DNA from: Balaenoptera acutorostrata
Lineage: Eukaryota > Chordata > Mammalia > Artiodactyla > Balaenopteridae
Direction of reading: 5' to 3'
DNA: 64,000 nt
Assembly: GCF_949987535.1 (NCBI RefSeq)
Contig: NC_080075.1
Coordinates: forward strand, 58,749,636 to 58,813,635
Below the pieces are notes generated by a model. That model had not been told where the DNA came from. It was given only the letters and a program-made list of their open reading frames with translations, and searched no databases. The position numbers were made by a program, and so were the translations under genes. Shown here one piece after another: positions 1 through 12,379 of the stretch. Position 1 is the first letter of the stretch. Each line of letters opens with the position of its first letter.

Positions 1-290
1 TATGCTGAACTTACAAGGTCCCATATCATTTAGGATTGGGTTAGGCTGCAAGTAACTGAAAACCTCAAATGATGGTGGCTTAACCAAGGTGAAAATTTAT
101 TTTTCCTTGCTATAATTAAAGTCAGGAGGCAAGCAGTCTGGGCTGGTGTTTGTGGCTCAACAAATGTTAGGGTCCAGGCCACCCTCAACATATGGCTCTA
201 CCCCATCATCTGACCTGTCATTCAAGCTCCAGCCTGCTCATCCCCTTCTTCATCCTCATCACCATCTTCCTCACCAGAGCCACACTTGCA
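1..290. other. Single-copy DNA, nothing recognised
   Basis: No repeat, exon or RNA gene recognised. The short frame at 192-404 runs into a MIR relic and has no family resemblance. Confidence 0.4.
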
Positions 291-503
291 GAGCACATAC
301 TATGTGCTAGGAACCATTCTAATCACACTTCAAATTTCAATTCATGGAATCCTCACCATAGCCCTATTATAGCAATATTATTTTTACTCCTGTTTTACTG
401 CTAAGAAAACTGTGGCACAAAAGGGTTTAAGTAACTTGCCCAAGGTCAGGCCCCTAGATGGCAGGGTTAGGATTTCAACTCAGTCTGGCTCCAGAGTCCA
501 GCT
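291..503 (-). repeat. MIR SINE relic
   Basis: The plus strand reads the reverse complement of MIR: 'gagcacatactatgtgctag', then a poorly conserved middle, then 'aagtaacttgcccaaggtca' and 'cagtctggctccagagtcca'. Nearly the full MIR length is present, with the point changes expected of an element more than 100 million years old. Confidence 0.75.
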
Positions 504-524
504 ACTAGGAAGAAGCTAAGAAGG

Positions 525-660
525 GCACTCCCTGCCCTTTAATGGCATTTTGGCCAGACCTTGGTCACATGGCTATATCCAACCACAAGGGAGGCAGGGA
601 AATGTAGTCGTCATTCAGGGCAGCAAAAACGGGGAGTTCTTTTACTAAGAAAGACAGGGA
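525..660. repeat. Old MER-like repeat, terminal part
   Basis: Contains 'ggtcacatggctatatcc' followed by 'gggaggcagggaaatgtagt', the usual end of an old mammal-wide repeat that also appears more completely at about 62385-62900. Its class is uncertain. Confidence 0.4.
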
Positions 661-1215
661 CCAATTGCAGTCTGTGGTACGGATCCCCATAAATTCATCC
701 CCTCTCCCACAGTGGGGCACCCCCAGCAATAATCCTGTATCACATGACCCCTTCCCCTGCCCTTATCCAAGAGAGGCTGGTCAGAGCTCCTGAACTGGGA
801 CCAAGAGACAGGTTCTATCTTGCTGTATTGGACAGTGGCATGTGCCCTCCAGAGCAGTGGGCAGCAGATTTCAGCCAGCTCTTCAAGGCTACAGTCTATA
901 AAGAAAACACTTAAGTGGATGTTCTCAGAGAGAATGTTGCCCAAGCAATACTTCCAGCTGCCAACGCCAGGGCCCTCTGAGGTGACACAGCATTCCTGCC
1001 GTTGGGTGCTATAAGACCCACCGTATGCTTGTGATAAAAAATCTCCTTGTTTGCTCCAGTGGATTTCTGACAATTTCCCAACTGTCATCAAAGAATTCTA
1101 ACTCCATAACCAGGCAAGTGTGGTGAGTGCTACCAGCAGTGTCAACAAAAATGCTATGGAAGTATGGAGATTTGGCCCTAGGGGATCAGAGGAGGCTTCA
1201 TAATCTGGGTTATTA
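661..1215. other. Single-copy DNA, nothing recognised
   Basis: Frames on both strands (for example 148 codons on the minus strand at 645-1091) show no domain or family pattern. No repeat recognised. Confidence 0.4.
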
Positions 1216-1219
1216 TTGC

Positions 1220-1435
1220 TGACTCATAAAGTGCTGACCACGTGCCGGACACTGTTGCACGTTACACAGTCTCACCTACTCTTCAAATACCCAGTGAGGC
1301 AGATGTTACTATTATTATTATCCTCATTTTACAGATGAGTAAACCAAGGCACAGAAGGGTTAAGTAACCAAAAGCTCAAACAATACAAGTAGTAGAACTG
1401 GGTCTTGTACCCGGTCAGTCTGGCTCTAGCTTCCT
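1220..1435 (-). repeat. MIR SINE relic
   Basis: Antisense MIR: 'cattttacagatgagtaaac', 'caaggcacagaagggttaag' and 'gtcagtctggctctag' occur in the expected order, with a TAT-rich piece ('actattattattatcc') before them. Confidence 0.8.
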
Positions 1436-1689
1436 TGTTCTACCTTTTGGGTTTGGGTGTTTGGTGCCTAGGCTGGGTCTTAAACAAAGGGTAGGACTGT
1501 GATTGGCAGAGGCAGGACTGTCCCTGCCAAGCAGGAGGCACGTGGGGGCCGCATCACGGAGTCAGTAAGAGCAAGGCTGACTCAGGAAGTCTGGAAGAGT
1601 TGCAACACATTGGTTCTAATACGCAAGAGTGGGCAACCAGGGGAGGAAGTGGGGTTGGGAGTTGATTCAAGGTGGGTACTGTGAATCTA

Positions 1690-2600
1690 TGCTAAAGATT
1701 TTTGAGGGTATTCTAGAGGTACTGGGGAGCCATCAAGAGTGTTGACATTGGGAAGTAACACACTCTGGGCCCGGCTTGGGGATGACTGCCCAGGAGCTAC
1801 GTGACTGGAAGACTTTCAGGAGGCTCTTGCAAAAAATGATTCAGTCCATGGGATTTTGAGAGGGATGGAGAAGGGACGATGGAGACGTGACCTCTGGGGT
1901 CTAGAAGCAGGACTTGGGGCCACCTGGGAGACTAGGGAGAGGGAGGTGCCAAAGGCAATTCCAGAGAGGTTCTGGGCCCACTGGTGGGGTGGGGTGGGGG
2001 ACAAGGGGAGGATGAATTCGGGTTAGACAGCACAAGTTTGAGGTGCCTGTGGGACACCCTTGTGGAGAATCTTACAGGCAGACACGGAAGAGAAGTCAGG
2101 ACTGGAGGGCTTCCCTGAGGGCACAGAGGTTAAGAATCTGCCTGACAATGCAGGGGACACGGGTTCGAGCCCTGGTCTGGGAAGATCCCACATGCCGCGG
2201 AGCAACTAGGCCCGTGTGCCACAACTACTGAGCCTGGGCCCTAGAGCCCGCGAGCCACAACTACTGAGTCCGTGTGCCACAACTACGGAAGCCCGCGCAC
2301 CTAGAGCCCATGCTCCGCAACAAGAGAAGCCACTGCAATGAGAAGCCCGCGCACCACAACGAAGAGTAGCCCCTGCTCTCCGCAACTAGAGAAAGCCTGC
2401 GTGCAGCAACGAAGACCCGACACAGCCAATAAATAAATTAATTAGTTTATTTATTAATTAATTTAAAAAAAAAAAGAAGTCAGGACTGGAGACACAGCTC
2501 TGAGGTTATCCACAGAGCGTGATTCCTGAAGCTGTAGGCACAGACGATACCCCAGGACAGAGACGCCTGACTAGAACCTGGCGAGAGGCAGCAGAATAAG
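1690..2600 (+). repeat. Ancient mammal-wide repeat, interrupted by a SINE
   Basis: The pieces 'attctagaggtactggggag', 'ccatcaagagtgttgacatt', 'tttgaggtgcctgtgggaca' and, after the SINE, 'gtcaggactggagacacagc' follow one long, old interspersed repeat. The order is that of the family, and the SINE at 2108-2474 splits it. Related pieces lie at about 15640-16330, 28090-28260 and 31560-31690. I cannot assign a family name safely. Confidence 0.5.
2108..2474 (+). mobile_element. CHR-type tRNA-derived SINE
   Basis: The head 'ggcttccctgagggcacag' is followed by a B-box-like 'ggttcgagccctggtctggg', then 'gatcccacatgccgcgg', a body with repeated 'ccacaactactgag' segments, and an AATA-rich then A-rich tail. 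A perfect 17-bp target-site duplication ('agaagtcaggactggag') lies at 2091-2107 and 2475-2491. The tRNA-like head cannot fold as a working tRNA, so this is a retroposon and not a tRNA gene. Confidence 0.95.
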
Positions 2601-5370
2601 GAGGCAGAGGGAGCTAAGAAGCAGCCAGCTCAACGGTCTGTGGATAGTCAGGAAAGCGCGTGCCCTCGACGCCCAGAACAGGCTCTCAAGGAGGAAGGCA
2701 GGACCCTCGGCGCCAAGCATGGTGGGGGTAGGAGGGCGGGAGGTGGCCCAGAGCTACGGCTTCCCCTGGGGCCCAGGCTTCAGCTTCCTGCAGGCCCAGC
2801 CCTGTTAGAGCTCCCGCAAGCCTTCCTGTTGCCCTGGAAATGGCTCCAGCACTGGGGCTCTGCAGAGTCCAGTTGTTCAGATTTATGATGGAAAATGGCC
2901 TCAGGGACTGGGGCAATTACTGGTCACAAACGAATTCCAACTTGTCCATGAAAGTGCCTCATTCCGGTCCCCACACCCAGGCCTGTTCACACCTCTGGTG
3001 AGGAGTCAAGCCTGCCCGGAATATTAGCGTGTGGGCTGGGCTCTGCGGGGAGCAGCACCGCGTCTAAAGGAGGCCGGGACAGCCCTCAGTGCCAGGCCTC
3101 CCTCCCCAGAGCACGACGGGGGGACGGGGGCTCCTGAGGGTGGGACCCCAGCACGAGAACCACTGAGCCATATCCCCACTGCTTACATCCGTCTCCCTCC
3201 CAGAGGAAGCGCCCTCATTCCCCCGTCCCTCCCCCGCTTACCTCTGGGCCGCAGCCTCTATTCTCAGGCAGGCCTCCCTTCCAGGAAATGGGGCGTAGTG
3301 AGGGCCCAGCCCAGGGGCAAGCACCTGCTCGCAGCCCAAACCTCCAGGCTGCCCAGGCGGAGGGGGAGGCAGGCGGGCCAGGCCAGCAGGCTTTGGAGGG
3401 ACCGGGGCAGGACGGGAGGGGTGCCCTCAACTCCTTAAGCCGCTGGCCTCGCAGGCTAATGGGCAGCCCAAAGTATCCTCCCCAGGTTTACATTGTGTTT
3501 TGCTGTTTCTTCTCTCCTCTCTCATTAAAATCCCATTTCCTGGGCCATGCTGTCTTTACCAGTCCATACGAATATGGAAGCAAGTGACCAGTTTCAAAAC
3601 AACGCAGAATTCTTCAGGCTCTTGCCTGACGTTCACCTCCTTGGACTGCTGACTTCCCCCACCCTTGGCTCAGCCCCAGGCGGGCTTCTTTTCTTTGCTG
3701 TGCTCTTTTTTTGAAAATTGGGATTGGAGCCAAGATGAAGAAACACATTGGGGATTTGACTGTTTCCATCGAGATGCCCGGCCTCCACCCCCTTCGCTGG
3801 AATCCACACCGGGCAGAGTGCGGAAAGGCGCTTCCCGAAAGGAGACATCACCCTCTTGCCTCCCAGCCCTCCACCCTTGCACCCATCCCCAGTGTGTGCG
3901 TGGGGCTGCATCCCAAGATAGCTGATGAGGCAGATAAAGAAAGGTTGGATGTGTTCCAGTGCCCTCACCTGCCAGCCCTCACACAGACACCCTGGGACAA
4001 GGGTCCTTAGCCACCGTGGTGAAGGCCAAAATCACTCATCAGCCCCAACCCAGACCCCAGGTGGGTTGTGGGAGCAAAGGGGGTGGTGACCGGGGCTTGT
4101 GATGGGCAGGAAACCCAGTTCCTGCCCCAAGAAGGTTTTACAATGTGCAGCTAAAGAGATGAGATTGACAAATGTGAATCATTTAGAAACAGAATAAGAT
4201 GTAGGATTTTAAAAGCTGAGGTTCTAGAGGCAAGTCCTATCAGTGTTTGCAGGGACCCAGTGGGTTCCAGGTAGGGCCCTGGAGGCTTTGAGAGCCGCCG
4301 TAGCGGGCAGTGAATGAGGGAGGGCGGCTCGGGGAAGGAGGCTGTCATGATCACCCTGCACAGAGCCCCCAAGCACCCAGTTATGAGACTGTGTCTCAAC
4401 ACAGTGGCCAACCGTGACCCGCTATGGCTGAGGTGGGCCGGCTCCTCTCAGAGCCACTGGGGGAGGCTGAGGTTTGGGTTTTGTCTGGGGAGAAGCTTAA
4501 ACTTCAAGGAGGGTTATAAGCAGACACCTGACTTACCTACCCATGAGCCCCTCAACATGGTAGAGGCCCAGGAACGCCCAGAGGGGCGGGGACTAAAGGG
4601 GGACCGAATGCTGCCAGCGCCAAGGGCCCCCTGGTGTCCCGGAGTGGGGATGGGTGATGTGAGCTTTCTTGGCTGGAGGAGGACGAGGAGATAAGTGGAG
4701 ACAATGATCTCTGGGGTGGCGGAAGATGGCCCAGCAGATACTGAGTCCCACGGCCAATTGCAGAAAAAACCCCAACCGCACTTCAAGCGACCCCAGAGGC
4801 CCTAGCATCCCTGATTAAAGAGCTCGGGTCCCCTCCTAACACCCCACTGTCATCCCAAAATCAGCACAAAGGGCGACCAAGATGGCTTGCTCCTGACACC
4901 CTTGACTGATCTCTCCAGAGCGGAGGCCAGAGCCCCTGGAATCACCCAGATGCACCCTGTCCAATGTGGCCCCACTCTGCAAGCCTGCAAGGGCAGGAGC
5001 GGAAACCAAGAACGTGCCACCCAAGATAAAGGTTTCCGTCTGATTTGTGGTTCAGCTGAAGTCGTGTTCCTAACTGTCCAAATAAACAGTTTTCAGCCTG
5101 GAGGCCAGGACGTGCCAAAACATGCCACTTCCATTTCCAGCACCAACTGGGTGCTACGGGCACAAACCCATTTTCTAAGTCACCGCCAGCACTAAGCAGT
5201 GCCCAGTGGGCCGTGGTCGCCAGCAGGGAGGGCTGGCTACCAGCTGTGTGACCCTGCGCGTAAGGACATGAGGCAGGGCTGGGCAGTAGAACGTCCGCTG
5301 ACAGGGAGGTGAGAATTCTGCCCTCCCAGCTGCACCATCACCCCCTGCTGACCTTGCTCAAGATGCTTTG
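2601..5370. other. GC-rich single-copy DNA without a recognisable gene
   Basis: The stretch is GC-rich with scattered CpG (highest about 3000-3450) but too dilute to call a CpG island by eye. Open frames of 60-135 codons on both strands are of low complexity (Pro, Gly, Arg, Ala rich) and overlap each other, as expected by chance in GC-rich DNA. No splice-site-bounded exon or repeat was recognised. Confidence 0.4.
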
Positions 5371-5422
5371 TCCCACCAGGTCTTGGTTTCTACATCCATA
5401 AAATGGGAGAGGAGGGCTAGTA

Positions 5423-5972
5423 CCATGGTTCTCAAAGTGTGTCCCCTTCAGCACAATCATCATTTGAGAACTTGTTAGAAATACAGATCCTCAGACCTCA
5501 CTCCTACTGAATCAGAACCTCTCAGGCAGGGCCCAGAAATCTGTGTGGGTTTTTTTGTTTTGTTTTTAAATTTTATTTATTTATTTATTTTTGGCTGCGT
5601 TGGGTCTTCGTTGCTGCGTGTGGGCTTTCTCTAGCTGCGGTGAGCGGGGGCTACTCTCCGTTGCGGTGCGCGGGCCTCTCACTGCGGCAGCTTCTCTTGT
5701 GCGGAGCAGGGGCTCCAGGTGCGCGGGCCCCAGCAGTTGAGGCATGCGGGCTCAGTAGTTGTGGCTCGCGGGCTCCAGAGCGCAGGCTCAGCAGCCGTGG
5801 CGCACGGGCCCAGCTGCTCCGCGGCATGTGGGATCCTCCCGGACCAGGGCTCAAACCCGTGTCCCCTGCATTGGCAGGCAGACTCCCAACCACTGTGCCA
5901 CCAGGGAAGTCCCCAGAAATCTGTGTTTTAACAAGCCTTCTAGGTGACTCTGATGCCAGATAAAGTTAGGAG
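5423..5972 (+). mobile_element. Old MER-type DNA transposon relic split by a SINE
   Basis: The start 'ccatggttctcaaagtgtgt', the middle 'aacttgttagaaatacagat' and 'tactgaatcagaacctctca', and the end 'ttttaacaagccttctaggtg' match a short non-autonomous element common in placental mammals, probably hAT-Charlie class. It is broken at 'cccagaaatctgtgt', where the SINE inserted. Confidence 0.65.
5547..5911 (-). mobile_element. CHR-type SINE, minus strand
   Basis: The tail is at the left ('aaattttatttatttatttatt' on plus) and the head is at the right ('ccaccagggaagtcc', the reverse of 'ggacttccctggtgg'). A 15-bp perfect duplication 'cccagaaatctgtgt' lies at 5532-5546 and 5912-5926. The body carries the 'atgtgggatcctcccgg' segment and a B-box complement. 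Confidence 0.95.
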
Positions 5973-8900
5973 ATCTATACATTTCTGTCCAGCTCTAATA
6001 TCTAATGAGCTGTTTTCTTTTACCCAGAAGAACTATTTACCTCCCAGGTTATGTTACACCCTTGAAAGAAGGACCAGCCCTTCTCTTGAGAGAGACTGAG
6101 CACTCAGCCTTGTCCCCAGTTCCAGCCTAGTCTGAAGTTGGCATCACCAGAGCTCTGGGCTCTGCCTGAACTCAGACCTTGGTCCTACTGTGCTCTGGGA
6201 TCTGGCCTGGGCTCAGGACTCTGGATTCTGGGTGTGGCCTGAGATATCATAGCCCAGAGGAACCAAGTTCAGCCCCTGTGGCTGTCACAAGGCAGCAGAA
6301 TCTCATTTCCAGACAGACTACCAAGTCAGCTCCATCAGGAGAGTTGGAGGAGGCCAAGAGCTAAAAGGAGGGCTGTGCTAGCTCTAGGGATCACAGGCGT
6401 TATGGTGAGAAACAAATTTTATTTCCTTGCCACCAGCCTTCACTCAGAAAAAAACTCCAAGGAGAGCACCCCGCTATAGAGACACCAGCTGTGTGTGTAT
6501 GCTTTCTCTGCAAGGAACTTCTAAATGCAAACAAGGCCTCTAGGCCCGTGAAGGGTATTAAGAGGCTTCCCTTCCTGGCTTAGATCCAAGCCCTAGATCT
6601 GTCCACAGGGACCTCCTCAGCCATCTGACTGTCCCAGCACGGTGGCCTTAGCTGAGTGGTCTTCAGGAGCTGGATTCCTGGGAAACACCAGCTCTGGGAC
6701 TGCTGCAGGCCAGCTCACAGACGGATTGAGATTGAAGGGCAGACCCAGGAGGGCCAGGGGCCCAGCCTGGACTGTAGGGGAACCCTGGGAGCTGGGCCCA
6801 GAAACAGAGGGCACAGTGAGCAGGGAGGGGAACCTGAGACAGGAGCTGGACGGGCTACAGACTCTCATGGCCTAATAGGCCCCCTCGGCCTCTCTAGTAC
6901 AGGAAGAATTCGGGGGTGGGGGGGGGATTGGTGGCGTGGGGCAGGTGATGGGGCTGCTGTCTGGTGAGGATGCAGAGAGGTTGGCAAAGCCAGACCCTTG
7001 GTCCAGTCAGTAATGTCTTCCTCCTTGGGCCCTGGGCCTCTGAACCATAGGGCCCATTCCCACTGAAACACATTTCCCCCAAATTTCTGGGGCCTGTGAT
7101 TAAGGTAACACAGTGAGTTACTAGCACTCCAGGAAGAGGCAAGGCTGGGAGAGGGAGGAGGGTGGGCCCGACTGCCACATCTGTCACTAATCACAGGCCA
7201 AGGCTCGGACCCAAACTCATTTCGGACCCAGAGGCTCTGGGCCTGTTTTGGGAAAGTTGACTAATCCCATAATCCTGCCCATCAGGCAATTTTTCTGCCT
7301 GGCTTCCAAGTGGGAGTGGGAGAGCGCCCTGGGGGCAACTGTCCTGCTGAGGAATGTATTCTCTTAAAGGGGAAAAGCCACCTTAGTTAGGTTTTGTTTG
7401 TTCCACAGAGGCCTATGGTTTAGGAGTGTCAGTAGTTGGGCCTTGTTGGCAGTGCCAGTGCCGGGTGGAGGCCAGCCCTCAACGCAGGGGACGAGGAAAG
7501 GGCGTGGGGAGTCCTGCAGGACCACTGCCGCCTCTCTGGGCCTGCTACTCAGACGTGGCCCAGGACTAACAGCTCAGCCTGGCCAGGAAGCTGTTACAAA
7601 TGCAGACTCTCAGCCCCTCCAAGCCTGCTGCACTGGTCCTAGAGCGGACACCTTCCTCCCTGGCCCAGGGCCACTCGGGGGATGGAAACAGCACAGCACC
7701 GTCCTCCAAGAACTGCCCTCTTTCCAGTCCAGACAACTCAGGTGGGAAATGACAAGTGTCCTCAGCTTGTCCACATCCCCCGTGCTGAGGAGACCCCCGT
7801 TCAGGGCAGAGCCCCTCAAGGCAGCCATCTGGCACCCGTGCAGACTCGTGCACACACAAGCACACGTACACGCACATACCCTCACCCCTGCCCCACGGTG
7901 AGTCCATCGCAGCAAACCAGCAATACACAAACGATACAATTTAAGACCACAGCCTCCTCAAGTCACAAAGTAGCCAAGTTCCAGGCAGGTTGTGTGCAAA
8001 CTAGATTTGTCCCCCTGATCGTATTTTCCCTTCAACTGATGTGATCACTTCAGAGATGTGTTCGCTTGGTGGTGGTGGGTGGGAGGTTTGAGATGAAAAT
8101 ATACATTTTTTAAAAATCACACTTGAAAAGGAAGGAATCCTTTTCAGATCATATAGACAAAAGAAAATAGTAGTCTCATGGTCATACCTCACCAGTACCT
8201 CAAGGCAGGAATCTGGGAGACCTCTGCTACTGCGAAACCCCAAACTATTTCCTCCTGCTCTGTGTCCTCCAGCGAGGTGTGGGAAAGGAGAGGCGTCTCC
8301 TAGGACACTTTTTTGGTAAACCGCTTAAAGTCAACTTCTTCCTGTGAGTGTCCCGTAGTGATCCCTCGACACCCCCAGACCATCACACCTGGGTCTCTCA
8401 CAGAGTGAGCAGGAATGAGCAACCAGCTGGCAATAAGCATGCACTGTCTCTTTAAGAGTGTGGCCTGAGAGTTTATTTACCAGGAGGTTTGTTTGGGTCT
8501 CAGTGGGAGGAAAGGAAGAAGATAAAATGGGTTGGGATACTAGAAAGACAGAAGACAAAAAAAAAAAAAAAAAAGAATTTAGAGAAAGCAAGATTAGAAA
8601 AACTAGGTCTAGAGGGAAAATTTATTTTTGCAACAAGGATTCCAGTTCCCCAGGGGCTGTTTCCACCGAGCAACTTAATCACCAAATGTGTAGGTTGGTC
8701 AAACGTAAGTCACCAGGTGAGTCTGACGGAGGCAGCCTGAGCCTGGCTACTGGGAGCCACCTGCCCAGCTCAGGCTCTGGGCCCAGGGGCTGGCACTGCA
8801 GGTTGGAAGGAGGAAAGGGTGCGGGTAGCCTGGAGACAAACCCAGCAGCTGGGCCTGTGGGAGGGACAAAAGTTCCCAGCCTGGGCTCTGGTGCACCCAG

Positions 8901-10515
8901 GATCCCTGTTTGCATCTTTGTGTGGTGGACACACATGTGCTCTTGAGAGCCCACAGCTTTCACAGCATCTCACAGGCTCCCCTGATCTTTGGGACCAGCA
9001 AGAAGAGTCCAGTTGGGGTCAGGCCTGACTCAAGCCCCTTGCGATGTGAGGTAGGCCACTGGGACCCTCTGCTTTAGGTGTGCTGGTAAATCTGTTTCCC
9101 CAGGAGCTGGGGAGCCGCTGAGGGTGACCAGGCAGAGAAGTGGTAAAATGAGAGCTGTCATTCCAGGCGGAAAAGAGGGAGATTTTGAGGTGGCTTTGCC
9201 AGAGGCCAGAGTCCAAAGATGGTTGACACTGAGTGAGCTTGTGGGACAGGGGGGGAACCCTGTAGGCTTGGACCCAGTCTCTGGTGAGACATTCTGGGTA
9301 CAAAATAAGACTATCCACAAACAGGTTGGACACACAGCGCGCACACGTGCACGCATGCACAGATGCCGTCCCCTTCCTCGCCCAGCCCTCCTGGACAGCA
9401 GGCTCTCTGCAGAAACGGATCTGCCCATGCTGGCTCTTCGAGGCCGTGCCTCTGCAGGGAAGACAGCTGAGGGCTATGGGTCATGCTGAGGACACTATCC
9501 AGCCCTGCTTGGAGGGCCAGAGGCCACCAGGCCCTTCTCAGGGGACAGCTGGGCCCTGATGTTCCAGGAGAACTCCCAGAATTTGTCTTTATGTCATATT
9601 CTGAGGATTGGGGAACAGCCTCTAAGTGGGATTATACCATCAAGGCTGCTTTAAATTAGCTGCGCCAGCTCCAAAGCATGTCCCATCTCCTGGCAGTGGA
9701 GATGAGGAGGAGGGCGGTATAGGGCAGAGACTGGGTCACGCCCAGGTCATGGGACTGAGCGGCCAACACCTCTGCCCCTTCACACCCCCCAGTCCCCCCC
9801 AGACTCTAGCGCCTAGAGTCCTGGCCCTGGGATGTCAGGGCACCTCTGTCCCCACTGCCATGTGTCACAGGCATAACTCCTTAGGTAGGGAAAAGTTGCA
9901 ATTTGGGACCTCAAACCTCACTCACCAGGAAACTGGGTGATTACACTGCCTCAAAAACTCAAAGTGTTTGATTTCTCCTGGGGAAGCCAAGGGCAGTTTG
10001 CGCAAAAGGTTACTAGACTGCGCTTCTTGAGGGCAGGGGCCGTGCCACCCCCCCACACACAGAGCCCCATTGGCGCTGATGTCGAGCACACAGGCAACTT
10101 AATACGTGTGTTGGCTAAAAGGATGGGACAATGGGCAGATGGACAGGCTATATCCAGTCTTCCATTTTGAGCCCTCCATGCCAGCCAGTTCAGAGGGAAG
10201 AGGCCAAAAGAGAGTGATCTGTCAGAGGGAGGCAGGGGACCCTCGGGTGGGTGCCCCTGGGGGAAGGAGAAGGAAACATCGACTGGTCAAATCAAAATCC
10301 CTACAACCCCAGAAATCCCTGCAGGGCCTGGCAGGGATTGGGCTGCAGTGTCCGCTTGCTCAAAAGCTGCCTCAGGCTCCCATCCTCCTGCCCAGCTTTC
10401 AGGGTGCCCCTGTCAAGCCGCCTCTTGCTAAATAAACCTGCCTTTGTGTGTGTGTCCTGGAGGAGAGAGAATGGACTGGGGGAGGGGAAGAGGATCTGTT
10501 TGTCAAAATAGACCT
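5973..10515. other. Mostly single-copy DNA
   Basis: No exon or RNA gene recognised. Low-complexity spots include a G run at 6915-6926, alternating CA-rich DNA at about 7846-7882, an 18-base A run at 8557-8574 and CG/CA-alternating 'gcgcacacgtgcacgcatgc' near 9338-9357. Frames up to 167 codons (7398-7901) have no recognisable content. Confidence 0.4.
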
Positions 10516-10519
10516 CCTG

Positions 10520-10770
10520 AATGCTTTTAAGGGCCTGCAGTTTGGATGAGTAAATATTTTCCCTTTCAGATGAAAGGTGCAATCATCACCGTTTTTTAAT
10601 TACTTTAATTAGAAAAGATTGCCTTAATCTTTTACTTATCTGTACTATTGTGGGAACTGCCGGAAAATGAAGTGCAGGGAAAACAGGTGGAGTTTGACCT
10701 TTGCTCTAAGCATCTTGAATTTCTTCTAGGCTGGTAATTATGAAGAATCAGGGGAAGTTCCTTGCAGAAT
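10520..10770. promoter_or_regulatory. Candidate non-coding regulatory element
   Basis: An AT-rich island in GC-rich surroundings holds dense, intact-looking transcription factor motifs: 'taaatattt', 'tgcaatcatca', 'ttaattactttaattag' (homeodomain type), 'caggtg' (E-box), 'tgacctttg' (nuclear receptor type) and 'taattatga'. It matches no repeat I know. This is inference from composition and motif density; no conservation data are available here. Confidence 0.25.
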
Positions 10771-11565
10771 CTAGGAAACGCAAACACACACACAATCGTG
10801 GATACCAGGGCACGCTGGCTCGCTCTCTCCCCTCCCCACACACACAGGCACACTCTCACGCACGTGTGTGTACATAAGTGGAAGGGAAAATGGACCCCAA
10901 CGGGGCAGACCAGAAAGTTCCAACTTTGAGAGCAGCGTTCCTCTCCCAGCCCTGAGACGTGGCTTAATGAGTTTCCCAGGGTGGCCTAAAATGATTAATT
11001 AAGCAGAAAGCTCCTCACCCCCTCCCCAAACAACGGAAACCCAGTAACGGTCTGTTTGGGGAGGGAGCGGCAGGGGCCCCCTGACCCCAGGGGTGGCTGG
11101 GGACATGGTGTAAGAGCCAGGAGCCCCAGATAAGGGGCGATAGCAACCGCCTATAACGGCCACCGAGGCTCACCCTGCCCAAGCCCTGACTAAAGGGCCT
11201 CTCTCTGCTCCTGGCCTCTGGCCTCCTGCCCTGTGTCTGGGCACTGCCCACGCCCAAGGGGACCCTTGGCCAAATGGCAGATTGGGGACAGTTGTCTCTG
11301 GCCTCTGTCCCTCCCGCTCAGGAGCCTTCCTCCTGCCCATTTCTATCATGCACCGTTCCTGGGCTCATAGCTGAACACTGGGAAGGGATTCTAGAGTCTG
11401 GCTGGGAGTCCAGACCCACAGGCGTGGAGCATGAGGGGAAGGGAAAGAGGAGAAGTGGATGGGAGGTTCCTTGCGGGCTTCCCTCTCAGACCACCCGTGT
11501 GTGTGGGGAAACTACTCTGTCCTTCAGAGCTGTCAGAGGCCCCCAGAGCCCAGCATCAGCCATTC
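10771..11565. other. Single-copy DNA with a short homeodomain-motif patch
   Basis: CA-alternating DNA lies at about 10783-10870. The patch 'aaaatgattaattaagcaga' at 10988-11007 is AT-rich in GC-rich surroundings. No exon recognised. Confidence 0.3.
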
Positions 11566-11567
11566 AC

Positions 11568-11730
11568 TGACTCAGCAAACACGTACTGAGCACTTCCGGT
11601 GTTCAGGATACAAGGGGTGAGCGGTGGTATAAAATGCAGACTCCCAGGCCCTAGCCATGGGGATCCAGATTTTGTTGCCTGAAGGGAGCCCTGGGATCCA
11701 GGTGATGCTTGTACACAAGCAGAGCTAGGC
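11568..11730 (-). repeat. Old MIR/L2 and MER-like relics
   Basis: 'tgactcagcaaacacgtact' then 'gagcacttccggtgttcagg' resemble the common antisense MIR/L2 end. 'atgcagactcccaggcccta' then 'ggtgatgcttgtacacaag' resembles the MER element also seen at 5423-5972. Both are diverged. Confidence 0.4.
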
Positions 11731-12375
11731 ACTCAGGTGTCCAGCGGCACCTCCATTTTCTGCATCTATCACCGGGACAGGCTGCCTCCAGAACCTGGAT
11801 ATTTCTCTTGGAAGGTGCCCCAAGGATTCAGCTCTGGTGCTGACGTTGTATCCTAACCTCTTTTCCACAGACAAGGGCATGGCCTTCCTTCCCAGACAGT
11901 CACAGCCCCTGGGGACTGGGACAAGAGCAGGACAAAGGCTTCTCTGGCATAAGGAACACCCAGCTGGGGGTTTGCAGTCTGCCTTTGTAAACAGGCCTTG
12001 CAAAGGGGACAGGGGCTCCAAAGCAGGCCCAGACCCGGCCAGCCTGCAGGGTGGGAGGAGATGGAGGTGGAGGTGTGGATCGGGTGGAGCCAGGAACAAT
12101 GTTTTCGTTTCTAAAACGCTCCGGGTGCTTGGATCAGATTTCCAGCCTTGTGTTTACAGCATCTGCAGCCGCGTCCATGACCGCTTCTGTCTGTACCTGT
12201 GTCTTTCTCTCCAGGTGTCTGTCTGTGTGTTTGCCTGTTCTGTCCGAGTATATGATCACACCTGTGGGCGTTGGTCCCTCTGTGTCTGTAGGAGGCCTTC
12301 TGAGAAAAATGGCTCTGGCTTCCACTTGTGTGAGCTCTTCCGCCTCAAAACATGGCTAAAATAAACCTTGCTGAA
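11731..12375. other. Single-copy DNA, nothing recognised
   Basis: A 175-codon plus-strand frame (11837-12364) and an overlapping 102-codon frame (12051-12359) read through TGT/CTG-rich sequence with no protein family pattern. I do not call either as a gene. Confidence 0.35.
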
Positions 12376-12379
12376 AAAG

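Noticed and set aside
2108..2180. tRNA gene
   Set aside because: The A-box and B-box-like head belongs to a CHR SINE with an A-rich tail and target-site duplication; no tRNA cloverleaf can be drawn.
3000..3450. CpG island and promoter
   Set aside because: CpG is raised but sparse, and no exon, TSS-like motif or splice donor follows.
11837..12364. 175-codon plus-strand frame
   Set aside because: Longest frame in the window region but reads Cys/Val/Ser-rich low-complexity sequence, overlaps another frame and has no family resemblance.
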